Positions 26,610 to 36,231 of a stretch of 64,000 bases of DNA are shown piece by piece. The DNA is from Pseudomonas sp. TTU2014-080ASC. Lineage in GTDB: Bacteria > Pseudomonadota > Gammaproteobacteria > Pseudomonadales > Pseudomonadaceae. The translations under genes and the position numbers were made by a program. How positions within the stretch are numbered: the stretch's first letter is position 1; every line of letters starts with the position of its first letter. The stretch covers positions 124,001-188,000 of the forward strand of contig NZ_LKKK01000012.1 of the NCBI RefSeq assembly GCF_001446935.1, given 5' to 3'. The notes below the pieces were generated by a model that was not told the origin of the DNA, did no database searches, and saw only the letters and a list, made by a program, of their open reading frames with translations.

Positions 26610-26618
26610 ACCGTGCAG

Positions 26619-27137
26619 TCAGTCCTCAGCGTGCAGTTTCAGATCAACCATCAGCTCGTCTGCCAGGCCTTCCAGATGGTTCTGCAAGTCCTCAAGGCTC
26701 AGACTTTGTGGCACAGCTAACAGCGCTTGCGCCTGAAACAGCAGCTCGCCGCTCATGGGCGCGGGGATGACTTCGGTGTTGAACCGTTCCAGATTGACAC
26801 CCACCCCGCTGAGCAGCCGGGTAATGTCGCGGACAATACCGGGACGGTCATTACCTACCAGTTCCAGCCGGATCGCCTGCCAGGTGCCAACCGGTTCACC
26901 GCCCGCATCAGCCACATGGACGCGGATGCCAGTGTCTTCCAACGCCCTGAGCGCCGCCGCCAGATCGGCATGGGCGCTCGGTGGCGCAGCGATGCGCACA
27001 ATCCCGGCAAATTGCCCGGCCATGCGTGCCATTCGGCTTTCCAGCCAGTTGCCGCCGTGGCTGCTGATGCACTGAGCGACTCGGCCGACCAGCCCCGGCT
27101 CGTCCCGGGCAATCAGTGTCAGAATCAGATGCTCCAT
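26619..27137 (-). CDS. GcvR-like ACT-domain protein
   Basis: A 172-residue protein built of two ACT domains (about 1-80 with LTLIARDEPGLVGRVAQCIS, and about 90-168 with LVGNDRPGIVRDITRLLS). This resembles the glycine cleavage repressor GcvR of E. coli, which acts by binding GcvA rather than DNA. The start at 27137 (MEHLILTLIARDE) is set by the first ACT strand; the upstream frame extension is not conserved in type. It stands alone, divergent from glcB. Control of glycine/glyoxylate-linked metabolism is a guess from family and neighbour. Confidence 0.8.
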   Translation of the reverse strand: MEHLILTLIARDEPGLVGRVAQCISSHGGNWLESRMARMAGQFAGIVRIAAPPSAHADLAAALRALEDTGIRVHVADAGGEPVGTWQAIRLELVGNDRPGIVRDITRLLSGVGVNLERFNTEVIPAPMSGELLFQAQALLAVPQSLSLEDLQNHLEGLADELMVDLKLHAED

Positions 27138-27383
27138 GTTTGACGCCTCCGTAGTGAGTAAGAAACAGGCTAGACCGCCTCCCGACAAAAGCCCAATTAA
27201 GGCCGTCGCAATGGCTCAAACTGGCGTTATGTAGTGCCCTTCTGACCGACTAAAGTCGCAGCACAGCGCGCATCCGCTGCATTTCTGATGATCTTCATGT
27301 AGTATGCCGCGCCTCGGACTACAAAATTATTTTCTCCTGTCCGAAGCGGCTAAAAAGTAGAGCTGAGCAGAGTGAGGCTAGTG

Positions 27384-29561
27384 ATGACTGAGCGCGTTCA
27401 AGTAGGCAGCCTGCAGGTTGCCAAAGAGCTGTACGACTTCGTTAACAACGAAGCTATTCCGGGTACCGGCCTGAGCGCCGAGAAGTTCTGGGCAGGTGCG
27501 GAAGCGGTCATCAATGACCTGGCTCCGAAAAACCGCGCCCTGTTGGCCAAACGCGATCAGCTTCAGGCGCAAATCGACAGCTGGCACCAGGCCCGCGCCG
27601 GTCAGGCCCATGATCCGGTGGCCTACAAAGCGTTCCTGGAAGAAATCGGCTACCTGCTGCCGGAGCCAGCTGACTTCCAGGCTACTACTCAGAACGTCGA
27701 CGAAGAAATCGCCCTCATGGCAGGCCCACAGCTGGTGGTGCCGGTAATGAACGCCCGTTTCGCTCTGAACGCCTCCAACGCCCGCTGGGGCTCGCTGTAC
27801 GATGCGCTGTACGGCACCGACGTGATCAGCGAAGAAAATGGAGCGGAAAAAGGCAAGGGCTACAACAAAGTCCGTGGCGACAAAGTGATCGCCTTCGCCC
27901 GCGCCTTCCTCGACGAAGCCGCGCCACTGGAATCCGGCTCCCACGTTGACTCCACAGCCTATGTGGTTGCCAACGGCCAACTGCAAGTCAGCCTGAAAAA
28001 CGGCAGCAGCACCGGCCTGAAGAACCCAGCTCAGTTCATTGCCTTCCAGGGCGATGCGGCTGCACCGAAAGCGGTTCTGCTCAAGCACAACGGCCTGCAC
28101 TTCGAAATCCAGATCGACGCCAGCACCCCGGTTGGCAGCACTGACGCCGCTGGCGTAAAAGACGTGCTGATGGAAGCCGCGCTGACCACCATCATGGACT
28201 GCGAAGACTCGGTTGCCGCTGTCGATGCGGAAGACAAAGTCGTGGTCTACAAAAACTGGCTCGGCCTGATGAAGGGCGACCTGGCTGAAGAAGTGTCCAA
28301 AGGCGGCACCACCTTCACCCGCACCATGAACCCGGACCGCGTGTACACCAAGGCAGACGGCAGCGAGCTGACCCTGCACGGCCGCAGCCTGCTGTTCGTG
28401 CGTAACGTCGGCCACCTGATGACCAACCCGGCGATCCTCGACGCACAGGGCAACGAAATTCCGGAAGGCATCCAGGACGCACTGTTCACCAGCCTGATTG
28501 CTATCCACAACCTCAATGGCAACACCACCCGCAAAAACACCCGTACCGGCTCGGTTTACATCGTGAAGCCGAAAATGCACGGTCCGGAAGAAGTGGCGTT
28601 CACTAACGAGATCTTCGGCCGCGTTGAAGACGTCCTGGGCCTGACCCGCAACACCCTGAAAGTCGGGATCATGGACGAAGAGCGCCGCACCACCGTCAAC
28701 CTGAAAGCCTGTATCAAGGCTGCCAGCGAGCGCGTGGTGTTCATCAACACCGGTTTCCTCGACCGTACCGGTGACGAAATCCACACTTCCATGGAAGCCG
28801 GCCCGGTTGTGCGCAAGGCGGCCATGAAAGCTGAGAAGTGGATTGGTGCCTACGAGAACTGGAACGTGGATATCGGTCTGGCCACCGGCCTGCAAGGTCG
28901 CGCTCAGATCGGTAAAGGCATGTGGGCCATGCCGGACCTGATGGCTGCAATGGTTGAGCAGAAAATCGCTCACCCGCTGGCGGGTGCCAACACTGCATGG
29001 GTTCCGTCGCCGACTGCTGCCACCCTGCACGCCCTGCACTACCACAAGGTAGACGTGGCTGCCCGTCAGGCTGAGCTGGCCAAGCGCGAGCGCGCTTCGC
29101 TGGACGACATCCTGACCATCCCACTGGCCAAGGACACCAACTGGAGCGACGAAGAAATCCAGAACGAGCTGGACAACAACGCTCAGGGCATCCTCGGTTA
29201 TGTAGTACGCTGGATCGACCAGGGCGTAGGCTGCTCCAAAGTGCCGGACATCAACGACATCGGCCTGATGGAAGACCGCGCGACTCTGCGTATCTCCAGC
29301 CAGCTGCTGGCTAACTGGCTGCGCCACGGCATCGCTACCGAAGAACAGATCGTGGCTAGCCTCAAGCGCATGGCGCCGGTGGTTGACCGTCAGAACGCCA
29401 ATGACCCGCTGTACCGTCCGCTGGCTCCGGACTTCGATAACAACATCGCCTTCCAGGCGGCTCTGGAGCTGGTGATTGAAGGTGCCAAGCAGCCAAACGG
29501 CTACACCGAGCCGGTTCTGCACCGCCGCCGTCGTGAGTTCAAAGCGAAAAACGCTCGCTAA
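27384..29561 (+). CDS. glcB: Malate synthase G
   Basis: A 725-residue monomeric enzyme that condenses glyoxylate with acetyl-CoA to malate in the glyoxylate shunt and glycolate use. Family blocks include the active-site region around [34 protein letters not shown] with [10 protein letters not shown], and [15 protein letters not shown]. The full length matches isoform G rather than the shorter isoform A. The start is taken at [13 protein letters not shown] (27384); an upstream in-frame codon would add four residues. A terminator follows. Codon use is very even and GC-ending, consistent with high expression. Confidence 0.97.
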   Translation: MTERVQVGSLQVAKELYDFVNNEAIPGTGLSAEKFWAGAEAVINDLAPKNRALLAKRDQLQAQIDSWHQARAGQAHDPVAYKAFLEEIGYLLPEPADFQATTQNVDEEIALMAGPQLVVPVMNARFALNASNARWGSLYDALYGTDVISEENGAEKGKGYNKVRGDKVIAFARAFLDEAAPLESGSHVDSTAYVVANGQLQVSLKNGSSTGLKNPAQFIAFQGDAAAPKAVLLKHNGLHFEIQIDASTPVGSTDAAGVKDVLMEAALTTIMDCEDSVAAVDAEDKVVVYKNWLGLMKGDLAEEVSKGGTTFTRTMNPDRVYTKADGSELTLHGRSLLFVRNVGHLMTNPAILDAQGNEIPEGIQDALFTSLIAIHNLNGNTTRKNTRTGSVYIVKPKMHGPEEVAFTNEIFGRVEDVLGLTRNTLKVGIMDEERRTTVNLKACIKAASERVVFINTGFLDRTGDEIHTSMEAGPVVRKAAMKAEKWIGAYENWNVDIGLATGLQGRAQIGKGMWAMPDLMAAMVEQKIAHPLAGANTAWVPSPTAATLHALHYHKVDVAARQAELAKRERASLDDILTIPLAKDTNWSDEEIQNELDNNAQGILGYVVRWIDQGVGCSKVPDINDIGLMEDRATLRISSQLLANWLRHGIATEEQIVASLKRMAPVVDRQNANDPLYRPLAPDFDNNIAFQAALELVIEGAKQPNGYTEPVLHRRRREFKAKNAR

Positions 29562-29578
29562 GACTGACGCACTGCAAT

Positions 29579-29608
29579 AAAAAAACCGCCCCTCTGGGCG
29601 GTTTTTTT
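29579..29608. terminator. Bidirectional terminator between glcB and pgaD
   Basis: The stem CCGCCC/GGGCGG with a CTCT-type loop is flanked by A7 and T7. It can stop both glcB (plus) and the pga operon (minus, ending at 29622). Confidence 0.93.
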
Positions 29609-29621
29609 ATTCAACAAAGGC

Positions 29622-30137
29622 TTAGGCAAACAGATTCAGCAAGCGCCCCGGGCCTTTTGAAAAGGCCAGCTGCACCCGGGTGTAGTCAGCATTGGCAGGG
29701 ACTTTCATGCCGAATCCCGGCACCTCAATGGCTGCCAGATCGCCATGCTCGTGGTTATGCAGAATCCACACCTGCTCGCTACGCAGAAACTCAATGACTG
29801 CCGCAGAGACCCGAAAGCTCGACGCCAGCCCCACCGTATCAACCTGAGCAGTCTCCTTACGTCGCGCATAGCGACCGGCCCGCACTTCGTTGTATTTGGC
29901 CCAGATAAGCAAAATGCTGCCAATCACCAGCCCGCAGATGAGATACACAATCAAGGTGTCCAGAGTTGGTCTGACCTCAAACAGCAACTGCATGAAGGTC
30001 CTGGTCGAGGTACCGGTGTACAGGTCGCGGACTCCGATGATGATCAGACTGATGAAACCAACCCAGGCGATCAAAGTAAGCAGCGTATCTATGGTGCGCG
30101 GCAGCCAGTGCTGCTGCGTCCTAATCAGGAGAGACAT
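29622..30137 (-). CDS. pgaD: PgaD, PNAG synthase accessory subunit
   Basis: A 171-residue protein with two membrane helices (about 15-37 and 57-80) and a cytoplasmic tail. In E. coli PgaD binds PgaC, and the complex is activated by cyclic di-GMP to make poly-beta-1,6-N-acetylglucosamine. It starts 2 bp after pgaC and ends the operon. The sequence is poorly conserved across bacteria; the call rests on topology, size and position. Confidence 0.88.
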   Translation of the reverse strand: MSLLIRTQQHWLPRTIDTLLTLIAWVGFISLIIIGVRDLYTGTSTRTFMQLLFEVRPTLDTLIVYLICGLVIGSILLIWAKYNEVRAGRYARRKETAQVDTVGLASSFRVSAAVIEFLRSEQVWILHNHEHGDLAAIEVPGFGMKVPANADYTRVQLAFSKGPGRLLNLFA

Positions 30138-30139
30138 GA

Positions 30140-31474
30140 TTAATTCCTTTTAATCCCACGATCAGGGCTCACCCAGCGAGCCCGTTGTTGTTTTGCTTTA
30201 AGCATGACTTTGGGAAAGCTGACCAAGGTGGTGAACAAAGTCAGCAACCAGAACGCCATCGGGTACCAGATGATCCAGAACAGTGAGCGCGGCAGGTCTT
30301 TCTCGTAGCGCCGCTCAATCACCAAACTGACAGCAAACTGCATCAGGCACACGCTGGCCAACACCAATCCGGTAAAGGCTGGCGGAGCCATGCTCGCCAC
30401 TCTCAGGTTTTCCGGCAGATCGACCACATAGCCGAGAGCCCAGAGCCCGATGGAAATGGCAAAGGTGAAGGCCCATATGGCGGATAAGCTGAACTCTGCA
30501 AGCAGCGGCCACATATAGCGGTAACGCCACTCCCAGATGCTACGGATGTTCTTCAGCAACACCTCTGCTCCGCCCTGCGCCCAGCGCAGACGCTGCTTCC
30601 ACAGCCCGCGCAGGGTCTCCGGCATGAGAATCCAGCACAGCGCGCGGGGCTCGTAGAAGATGCTCCAATGATCCAGCTGCAGCTTCCAGCTGACATCAAT
30701 GTCTTCAGTGATCATGTCCGGGCTCCAGTAACCGATGCGGTCCAGAGCGCTGCGGCGGAAGGCGGCGATCACACCGGATACGGTAAACACCCGGCCGTAC
30801 ACGCGTTGGGTGCGCTTGATCAAACCGATGATGGAAGAGAACTCGCCGACCTGAATCCGTCCGATCAGGGTTGAGCGTGTGCGGATCCGCGGATTCCCGG
30901 TGACCGCCCCAACACGCGGGTTGGCCAGCATTGGCTCAACCAGATAGCTCGCCGCATCCTGATCCAGCAGAGCATCGCCATCGATGCACACCAGATATTC
31001 GCTGCGTGCTGCCAGCGCGCCCATACGCAGGGCTACGGCTTTACCTTGGTTCTGCGCCAGATGCAGCACGCGCAGGCGCGGCTCCGCTTCAGCCAGGCGG
31101 TCCAGCACTTCGCCAGTGTTGTCGCGGGAACCGTCATTGATCACAATCACCTCAATGTTGGCATAACGCTGGGCCAGCGCTGCGCTGATGGTTTCCACCG
31201 CGTGCTCGCCCTCATTGAAGCAGGGGATCAGAATCGAAATCAGCGGCTCACCCGGCAGCTTCGGCGGGGACGAGTCCCTGCCCTGAGTCCACGGCCAGTG
31301 CCGTTCCCAATGCAGCCAGTAATACAGACCACCGGAAATCCACAGGGCCGACATAAACAGCGGGTAGAGAAAGATGAAGTCCAGCATGACCTGCCCCGTC
31401 AGTGTCAGTGCAACGCCAAACGGCGCTCCCAACACCACGGCCAGAATCAGTAATGCATATATGCGATCAATCAT
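30140..31474 (-). CDS. pgaC: PgaC, PNAG glycosyltransferase
   Basis: A 444-residue family-2 glycosyltransferase of the inner membrane that polymerises UDP-GlcNAc into PNAG. Two N-terminal helices precede the catalytic domain, which has [27 protein letters not shown] and QRLRW (the QxxRW product-binding motif). Three to four further helices follow from about residue 310. Its start overlaps the pgaB stop by 4 bp. Synthesis is expected to depend on PgaD and cyclic di-GMP, and the window encodes a GGDEF and an HD-GYP protein. Confidence 0.96.
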   Translation of the reverse strand: MIDRIYALLILAVVLGAPFGVALTLTGQVMLDFIFLYPLFMSALWISGGLYYWLHWERHWPWTQGRDSSPPKLPGEPLISILIPCFNEGEHAVETISAALAQRYANIEVIVINDGSRDNTGEVLDRLAEAEPRLRVLHLAQNQGKAVALRMGALAARSEYLVCIDGDALLDQDAASYLVEPMLANPRVGAVTGNPRIRTRSTLIGRIQVGEFSSIIGLIKRTQRVYGRVFTVSGVIAAFRRSALDRIGYWSPDMITEDIDVSWKLQLDHWSIFYEPRALCWILMPETLRGLWKQRLRWAQGGAEVLLKNIRSIWEWRYRYMWPLLAEFSLSAIWAFTFAISIGLWALGYVVDLPENLRVASMAPPAFTGLVLASVCLMQFAVSLVIERRYEKDLPRSLFWIIWYPMAFWLLTLFTTLVSFPKVMLKAKQQRARWVSPDRGIKRN

Positions 31475-33474
31475 GGCAACGGATGCCAGGCATTGGAAAA
31501 CGCCGGGCGAACCTCCTGCAAACGGGGCTGGTCATTGATGAAGTCATCCGGGTAGTAGCCGTAGTTGCGTACGCCGTTCCATTGCAGGCGATGCATCCAC
31601 TGCACCAGCAGTTCGGTATCGATGGGTTTGCCTTGCGGCGTACTCCAATCCCGCGCCTGCAGTTCGAACACAGTGCGTGACAAGGCGTCAGGGCGTTCGG
31701 CGATGCGCTTGACCAGGCGATCCAGCCAAGCGTTGGAGTCTTCTTTGCTGATGCCTTCCATCAGCGGCATGGCCATCGGAGCTGTCCAGTCATAGGCCGC
31801 GAGGAAGTCATCCAGGTTCTGCGCGAACCAGGTTTCGCTGTACGGATTAAGGATCGGTTCTGCGTACATGTTGCGGGCTGTCTTAATCTGTGGCCCGCGA
31901 ATGGCTTTGACCTTCGCCGTCAACTCGTGGGTGAAGTCGATCAGGTAGCGGCTCTTGTAACGGGTCCAGCGCTGCAGAGTGTCTTCATCAGCACGCAGAC
32001 TGGCGATATCACCGGGCAGACCGGCCTTACGGTAAGCCGCCAGTGCCGCCGGGCTGGCATCTTCGAAATCCGACAGCAACGCATCATCGTGATACAGCAC
32101 GCCGGTGAAATTGGTGTGGCGCGCCAAGTCTTCGTAGATTTCACCAATCTGCTGGCGCACCTTCGGATCAAACGGTGACAAGCGTTTGTACTGTTCTGTG
32201 CTGACCGCGACACGGCCATCTTCGGACCAGCTTTGAACCCGTGGCAAAGACGGATCAAGGTCATAGCTGAGCACCGGCATCCAGGCGAACACCTCCACCT
32301 TGGCCCGGGTACGCAACTGCCAGGCGACCCGGTTGAACAGGTCGGCGCGCATCGGCAGGTGACGGTTGGGGAAATACAGGGATTTGACCAGGCCGTCGCC
32401 TTCAGGATCGGCATATGCCTGAAGGAAAACGGTGCTGATGCGCATGTCTGCAATACGCTGCACCAGTTCGCCGAGATTGGCGTCCATCTGCTGCGGGTCC
32501 GGATCGTAGACATAATCCAGATCAACGTGGGCGATGCGCATCAAGGGCGACGCCTCAACCCCGGTGACCTGATCAGCAAAACGGCCGATATCAGGATCAC
32601 CGTTAATCAGCTGACGCGGCCCGTCCTGCAGGCTGGACAGCGTACTCATCCCATCTTCCAGGGTCAGCGCCAGCTCATAACCCTGCTCGCCAACAATCTG
32701 CAGTGCAGTGCCGCTGGCCGCACCGTAAGGCCAAACCCAAACCCGCGGCTTACGGCCAGTAGCCGCCTGGATCTTGTCGGATATCTGCTTTACATCGCGC
32801 TCAATGCGCGTGCTGTAGTCGGCCTCGCTTTCGTACTCGCCACGCTGCGCGTCGTACAGGCGCGTGACCGCCGCAGGCTGCAGATTGCCCTGGGGATTAG
32901 CCAGCGCGCCGTAGTGCAGAGCGTTGGTGTGCGCGGCGATTTCGACCAGGCCGCTGCGGGAGATTTCACTCACCTGTTGCCACGTCAGGAAACGCTTGCG
33001 ATCCACCGGCAGGCCGCCGAAATCCACTTTCTGCCCAGCCGGCGTATCGACCCAAACGCCCACCGGAGCAAGCACCGCCGGCCATTGGTAAGCCTTGAGC
33101 AGTGGCAGCACACGCTCGTAGAAACTGCTGTAGCCATCATCAAAAGTCAGTAATACGGCTTTGTCGGGCAACGCCGGACCGTTTTTGCGCGCAGCCAGAA
33201 TCTGATCCACCGAGACTGCCTGATATCCATTGGCTTTAAGCCAGGCGAATTGCTCGGCAAGGTTGGCCGTACGCACCGACATAAAAGCCTGATCGGCAGT
33301 GGCATCCTCAACATCGTGATAGCCCAGCACCAGCACCTTGCCTTTAGGCCAAGGATTCTCGCCGGGCTCCACCACACGCTGCGCGGGTGGCGTGAAAGGC
33401 GGTGCCTCAACAGCGCATGCGTTAAGAATCAACAGTGCCATGATGAGCAATGCACTGCGGTAAACAGTCATCAT
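31471..33474 (-). CDS. pgaB: PgaB, PNAG N-deacetylase lipoprotein
   Basis: A 667-residue periplasmic lipoprotein (lipobox LNAC at about residues 17-20). The N-terminal polysaccharide-deacetylase domain (about 45-290) contains LGYHDV and the catalytic TFDDGYSS, with metal-binding residues in [11 protein letters not shown]. The C-terminal half (about 310-660) matches the hydrolase-like barrel of PgaB (GH153). It partly deacetylates PNAG, which is needed for export through PgaA. It starts 9 bp after pgaA. Length is normal for the two-domain form. Confidence 0.95.
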   Translation of the reverse strand: MMTVYRSALLIMALLILNACAVEAPPFTPPAQRVVEPGENPWPKGKVLVLGYHDVEDATADQAFMSVRTANLAEQFAWLKANGYQAVSVDQILAARKNGPALPDKAVLLTFDDGYSSFYERVLPLLKAYQWPAVLAPVGVWVDTPAGQKVDFGGLPVDRKRFLTWQQVSEISRSGLVEIAAHTNALHYGALANPQGNLQPAAVTRLYDAQRGEYESEADYSTRIERDVKQISDKIQAATGRKPRVWVWPYGAASGTALQIVGEQGYELALTLEDGMSTLSSLQDGPRQLINGDPDIGRFADQVTGVEASPLMRIAHVDLDYVYDPDPQQMDANLGELVQRIADMRISTVFLQAYADPEGDGLVKSLYFPNRHLPMRADLFNRVAWQLRTRAKVEVFAWMPVLSYDLDPSLPRVQSWSEDGRVAVSTEQYKRLSPFDPKVRQQIGEIYEDLARHTNFTGVLYHDDALLSDFEDASPAALAAYRKAGLPGDIASLRADEDTLQRWTRYKSRYLIDFTHELTAKVKAIRGPQIKTARNMYAEPILNPYSETWFAQNLDDFLAAYDWTAPMAMPLMEGISKEDSNAWLDRLVKRIAERPDALSRTVFELQARDWSTPQGKPIDTELLVQWMHRLQWNGVRNYGYYPDDFINDQPRLQEVRPAFSNAWHPLP

Positions 33475-33483
33475 CTGGAGTCC

Positions 33484-35958
33484 TCAGAAGCGGTAGTTGA
33501 GGTCGAACAGCAGGCGGATTTCCTGCTCACGATCGCCGTCATATGCACGGCTCAGGGCCGAAATACCCAAGCCGCCGTCGAAGCGGTCATCCATCCTCAG
33601 GCGCTGGGAATAGCTGATCAGCCCCACCGGATCGGTGCCGTAATTTTGCTGATTGATGGCCCCGGCCCCGACTTCCAACTGCTGTGTCCAGGCTGTCTGA
33701 TAGCGCCGATACAAGGTCTGCTGGAGGCGCAAACGCGGCATCATCACGATCTCGGATTTGGGGTTGAAATAGGGCACGTCGTTATCACGACTGTTACGGT
33801 TGTAGGCCAGTTCAAGGCCCCAGTCCGCCTGCCAGGTCGGGCGGCTGTAGAAGCGCTGATAGCCATCCAGAACCAAGCCGAAACGATTGTTGCCATCACT
33901 GAAGTCAGCCACCGCAGAAGACAGCTGCCATTCACGCCGCTCATCCCCGCGCCAGCGCACAAAGCCGCTCACGCTGTTGGACGTCACCCCAGAGTTGAGT
34001 GCCCGCAGCGGGGTTAGCGCGGACAGGTAGTCGGCGCTCCAGCCGTACTGCCAGTAATCGTCAATGTCGTGGGTGCCACTGAGGCGTGCGCCGACTTTGT
34101 CACCTTCGCCATAGTTATGCCGCGACACCTCACCTTCGACGGTGTGATTGCGCACCCGCCACTCGGCTCCCGCACGCTGCCAACGATCACGGCCGCGACC
34201 TTCATCAAAATCCCCGCTGGCGTAACCGGCACCGGCAAACAGCCGCCAGTCACTGGCGATTGGCGGACTGTAGAGGACAGTGTCGATGCCCATGCTGTCA
34301 CCGCCAGACACCGCACTGCCCGCCCCCTGGCCTCTGTAGCCGGAAACCCGCAGCTCGGCCATCTGATGCACGTCATGCAGGCGTTCCAGACGTTGCACAG
34401 GCAGGGTTTCCGGATAACGCTCAACCACGTCTGCAGTCAGCGCATCGACCTGACGCCACTCCTGAAGCTCAAGGCCAGCCATGCCCTGCTCCACTTCCAG
34501 TGCGGGGTTACGCGGGCTAGTGCTCTCGGCGATTTTTAACTGGTCCTCAGCCCGACGCGGCCAGCCACGGGCCAGATACAGGCTGGCCAGGGTGGTGCGA
34601 AGGTTGGAGTTGTTGGGCGCGCGGCTGACCAGATCAGCCAATACCTGTTCGGCTTGGGGCAGATCATTGTTTTCCATGAACGCTACAGCTCTGAGCACCT
34701 GCGCATCCAGCCAACGTGGATTGGGCTCAGGCTCTGGATTGCCCGTCAGATATAAGCGTGGCGGCTGCAGCACAGCCAAGTCTTCAGCTTGCTGCTGGGC
34801 CTGCTCCAGTTGCCAACTTTCCACACGCGCATAAAACAGGCTGCGATTGTCTTCCAGCCAGTCCGGGTGTTTGTCGTTCTCAGACGCCACCACTTCTTCA
34901 TACAGGCTCGCAGCCAGCTCCGGCTGACGCATATACAGCGCCGCGGAAGCCACCCAGCGTTTGGCATAAGGCGGCAGACTGATCTGCTCGGCCTGCAGGG
35001 CGTGGTATTCAGCCAGAACGTCGGGCATGCGCACCAACGTGTGCAGTGCGCCGATCCGATCAATCCGTGCGCGGTTCACATCCGCCTGCGCATCGGGCTC
35101 CTCGCGCCAACTGCCGATCAGCTCGTCAGCCCGCGTCAGTGCAGCATCAGCCACCTGATAGCGCTCATGCTCAGAACGGGTAGAAAGGTCCGACAATCGC
35201 ACCCGTTCAGCCAGCAGATCACCCTCCAACTGCCGCAGTTGTGACGCTGACAGCAACCCCGGATGACGCACGGCCAAAGTCAGGGCTGGCTCAGGCATGC
35301 CTGAGCGTTGCAGGCTGAACAGGTACTCGCGCAAAACATCTTCGCGCTGCGGAGCCAACTCAACAGCCCGGTCTATCTCGGCATGGGCCGCATAATTCTG
35401 CCCGGACGCGGCATAGGCGTAAGCCAGCGCCAAACGCCGGTCAGGGTTTTGCGGTGCCTCGTTGACCAGCAGTTGGCCCCGCGCAATGGCGGCGGAGAAC
35501 TTGCCTGCATCAGCCAAGGTCATCACGCGCCCCAGCTGCAAGCCTTCATGCTCAGGAAAGCGCTGCACGCCTGCGTCGGATACGTGCAGAGACTGCTGCC
35601 ACAGCCGCTGATTACGGTAGGCACGGGCAACCGTTGCCAGAGCATCAGCTGACAGAAACGCAGGGCGGTTTATCTGCTCGTACAGCGCTGTGACTTCCGC
35701 ATCTTCACCGGCCCAGCCGGCGATTAGCAGGTGGTCGGTCTGATAGCGCGGAGAGGCTTCTGCGCGGTGTTCACGCAGGAAGTTCAACGCTGGTGCGTAG
35801 TCGCCATTTCTCGCTTTCTCGAGCAAGGCATCGTACGCGGGTTGCGCCAGAGCCAGGCGGCAAAACAACAGCGATGAACACAAAACAGACAATTTGAATA
35901 CAGCAGAGCCACGGCCGCAGGGGTAGCCTGCATGCCTGACGACATCACTTCTGAGCAC
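33484..35958 (-). CDS. pgaA: PgaA, PNAG outer-membrane export porin
   Basis: An 824-residue protein with a signal-type segment (VLCSSLLFCRLALAQ at about 25-39). A tetratricopeptide-like superhelix (about 40-500) rich in LA-A-Y repeats follows, then a C-terminal beta-barrel of about 300 residues ending in phenylalanine (LNYRF). It exports PNAG across the outer membrane. The start is a GTG at 35958 with AAGGA eight bases upstream; the nearby ATG is followed at once by a stop codon. It is the first gene of pgaABCD, with 273 bp of upstream DNA shared with the divergent DUF294 gene. Confidence 0.92.
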   Translation of the reverse strand: MLRSDVVRHAGYPCGRGSAVFKLSVLCSSLLFCRLALAQPAYDALLEKARNGDYAPALNFLREHRAEASPRYQTDHLLIAGWAGEDAEVTALYEQINRPAFLSADALATVARAYRNQRLWQQSLHVSDAGVQRFPEHEGLQLGRVMTLADAGKFSAAIARGQLLVNEAPQNPDRRLALAYAYAASGQNYAAHAEIDRAVELAPQREDVLREYLFSLQRSGMPEPALTLAVRHPGLLSASQLRQLEGDLLAERVRLSDLSTRSEHERYQVADAALTRADELIGSWREEPDAQADVNRARIDRIGALHTLVRMPDVLAEYHALQAEQISLPPYAKRWVASAALYMRQPELAASLYEEVVASENDKHPDWLEDNRSLFYARVESWQLEQAQQQAEDLAVLQPPRLYLTGNPEPEPNPRWLDAQVLRAVAFMENNDLPQAEQVLADLVSRAPNNSNLRTTLASLYLARGWPRRAEDQLKIAESTSPRNPALEVEQGMAGLELQEWRQVDALTADVVERYPETLPVQRLERLHDVHQMAELRVSGYRGQGAGSAVSGGDSMGIDTVLYSPPIASDWRLFAGAGYASGDFDEGRGRDRWQRAGAEWRVRNHTVEGEVSRHNYGEGDKVGARLSGTHDIDDYWQYGWSADYLSALTPLRALNSGVTSNSVSGFVRWRGDERREWQLSSAVADFSDGNNRFGLVLDGYQRFYSRPTWQADWGLELAYNRNSRDNDVPYFNPKSEIVMMPRLRLQQTLYRRYQTAWTQQLEVGAGAINQQNYGTDPVGLISYSQRLRMDDRFDGGLGISALSRAYDGDREQEIRLLFDLNYRF

Positions 35959-36231
35959 TTTTTACATCCTTGTGCGGCAGCCCAGTTTTCCTTCACTGCC
36001 TGTCACTAAACGACATGTATTTGACCATTCGCGCAATGATGCCACTCAAACGACATTAAATTGACTACAATCCGACGAAATACATTCGTCCCATTAAAAG
36101 CAGCTGCGCATTGTTTTAACCACTCAGTAGTTTTTTGACCCTGTGCATCGTGCCGCTCATAGACTTACGTCCAATGGTCAATAAACCGCACAAACATGAG
36201 GCTATTGGCCATAACTGGCGTGAGAAAGCCC

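Larger units (their letters stand above)
24910..26618. repeat. Non-coding array of six units with DnaA-box-like pairs
   Basis: A 1.7-kb stretch between the convergent 3' ends of rarD and the gcvR-like gene, with no credible gene. Six 147-bp units lie in the same orientation, separated by 138-171 bp. Each opens with a TTATCCACA-like site and has a second such site exactly 124 bp further on, followed at fixed distance by a GGATAA-type inverted partner. Five first boxes are perfect TTATCCACA. Fixed inner blocks are TCCCCGCC (offset 15) and TTGTGTGTAA (offset about 25), with CTCCCCAAA before the second box. The separators are less conserved but share an AT-rich CTGAT(C)A-T6-like patch. Confidence 0.85.

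Noticed and set aside
24910..26618. CRISPR array
   Set aside because: The repeated units are 147 bp with spacers of 138-171 bp that share sequence with one another. This is far outside CRISPR repeat and spacer sizes, and no cas gene is near.
27378..29522. 714-codon open frame antisense to glcB
   Set aside because: It lies wholly within the well-supported malate synthase gene. Its length follows from codon bias leaving few stops on the opposite strand, and the translation shows no recognisable domain.
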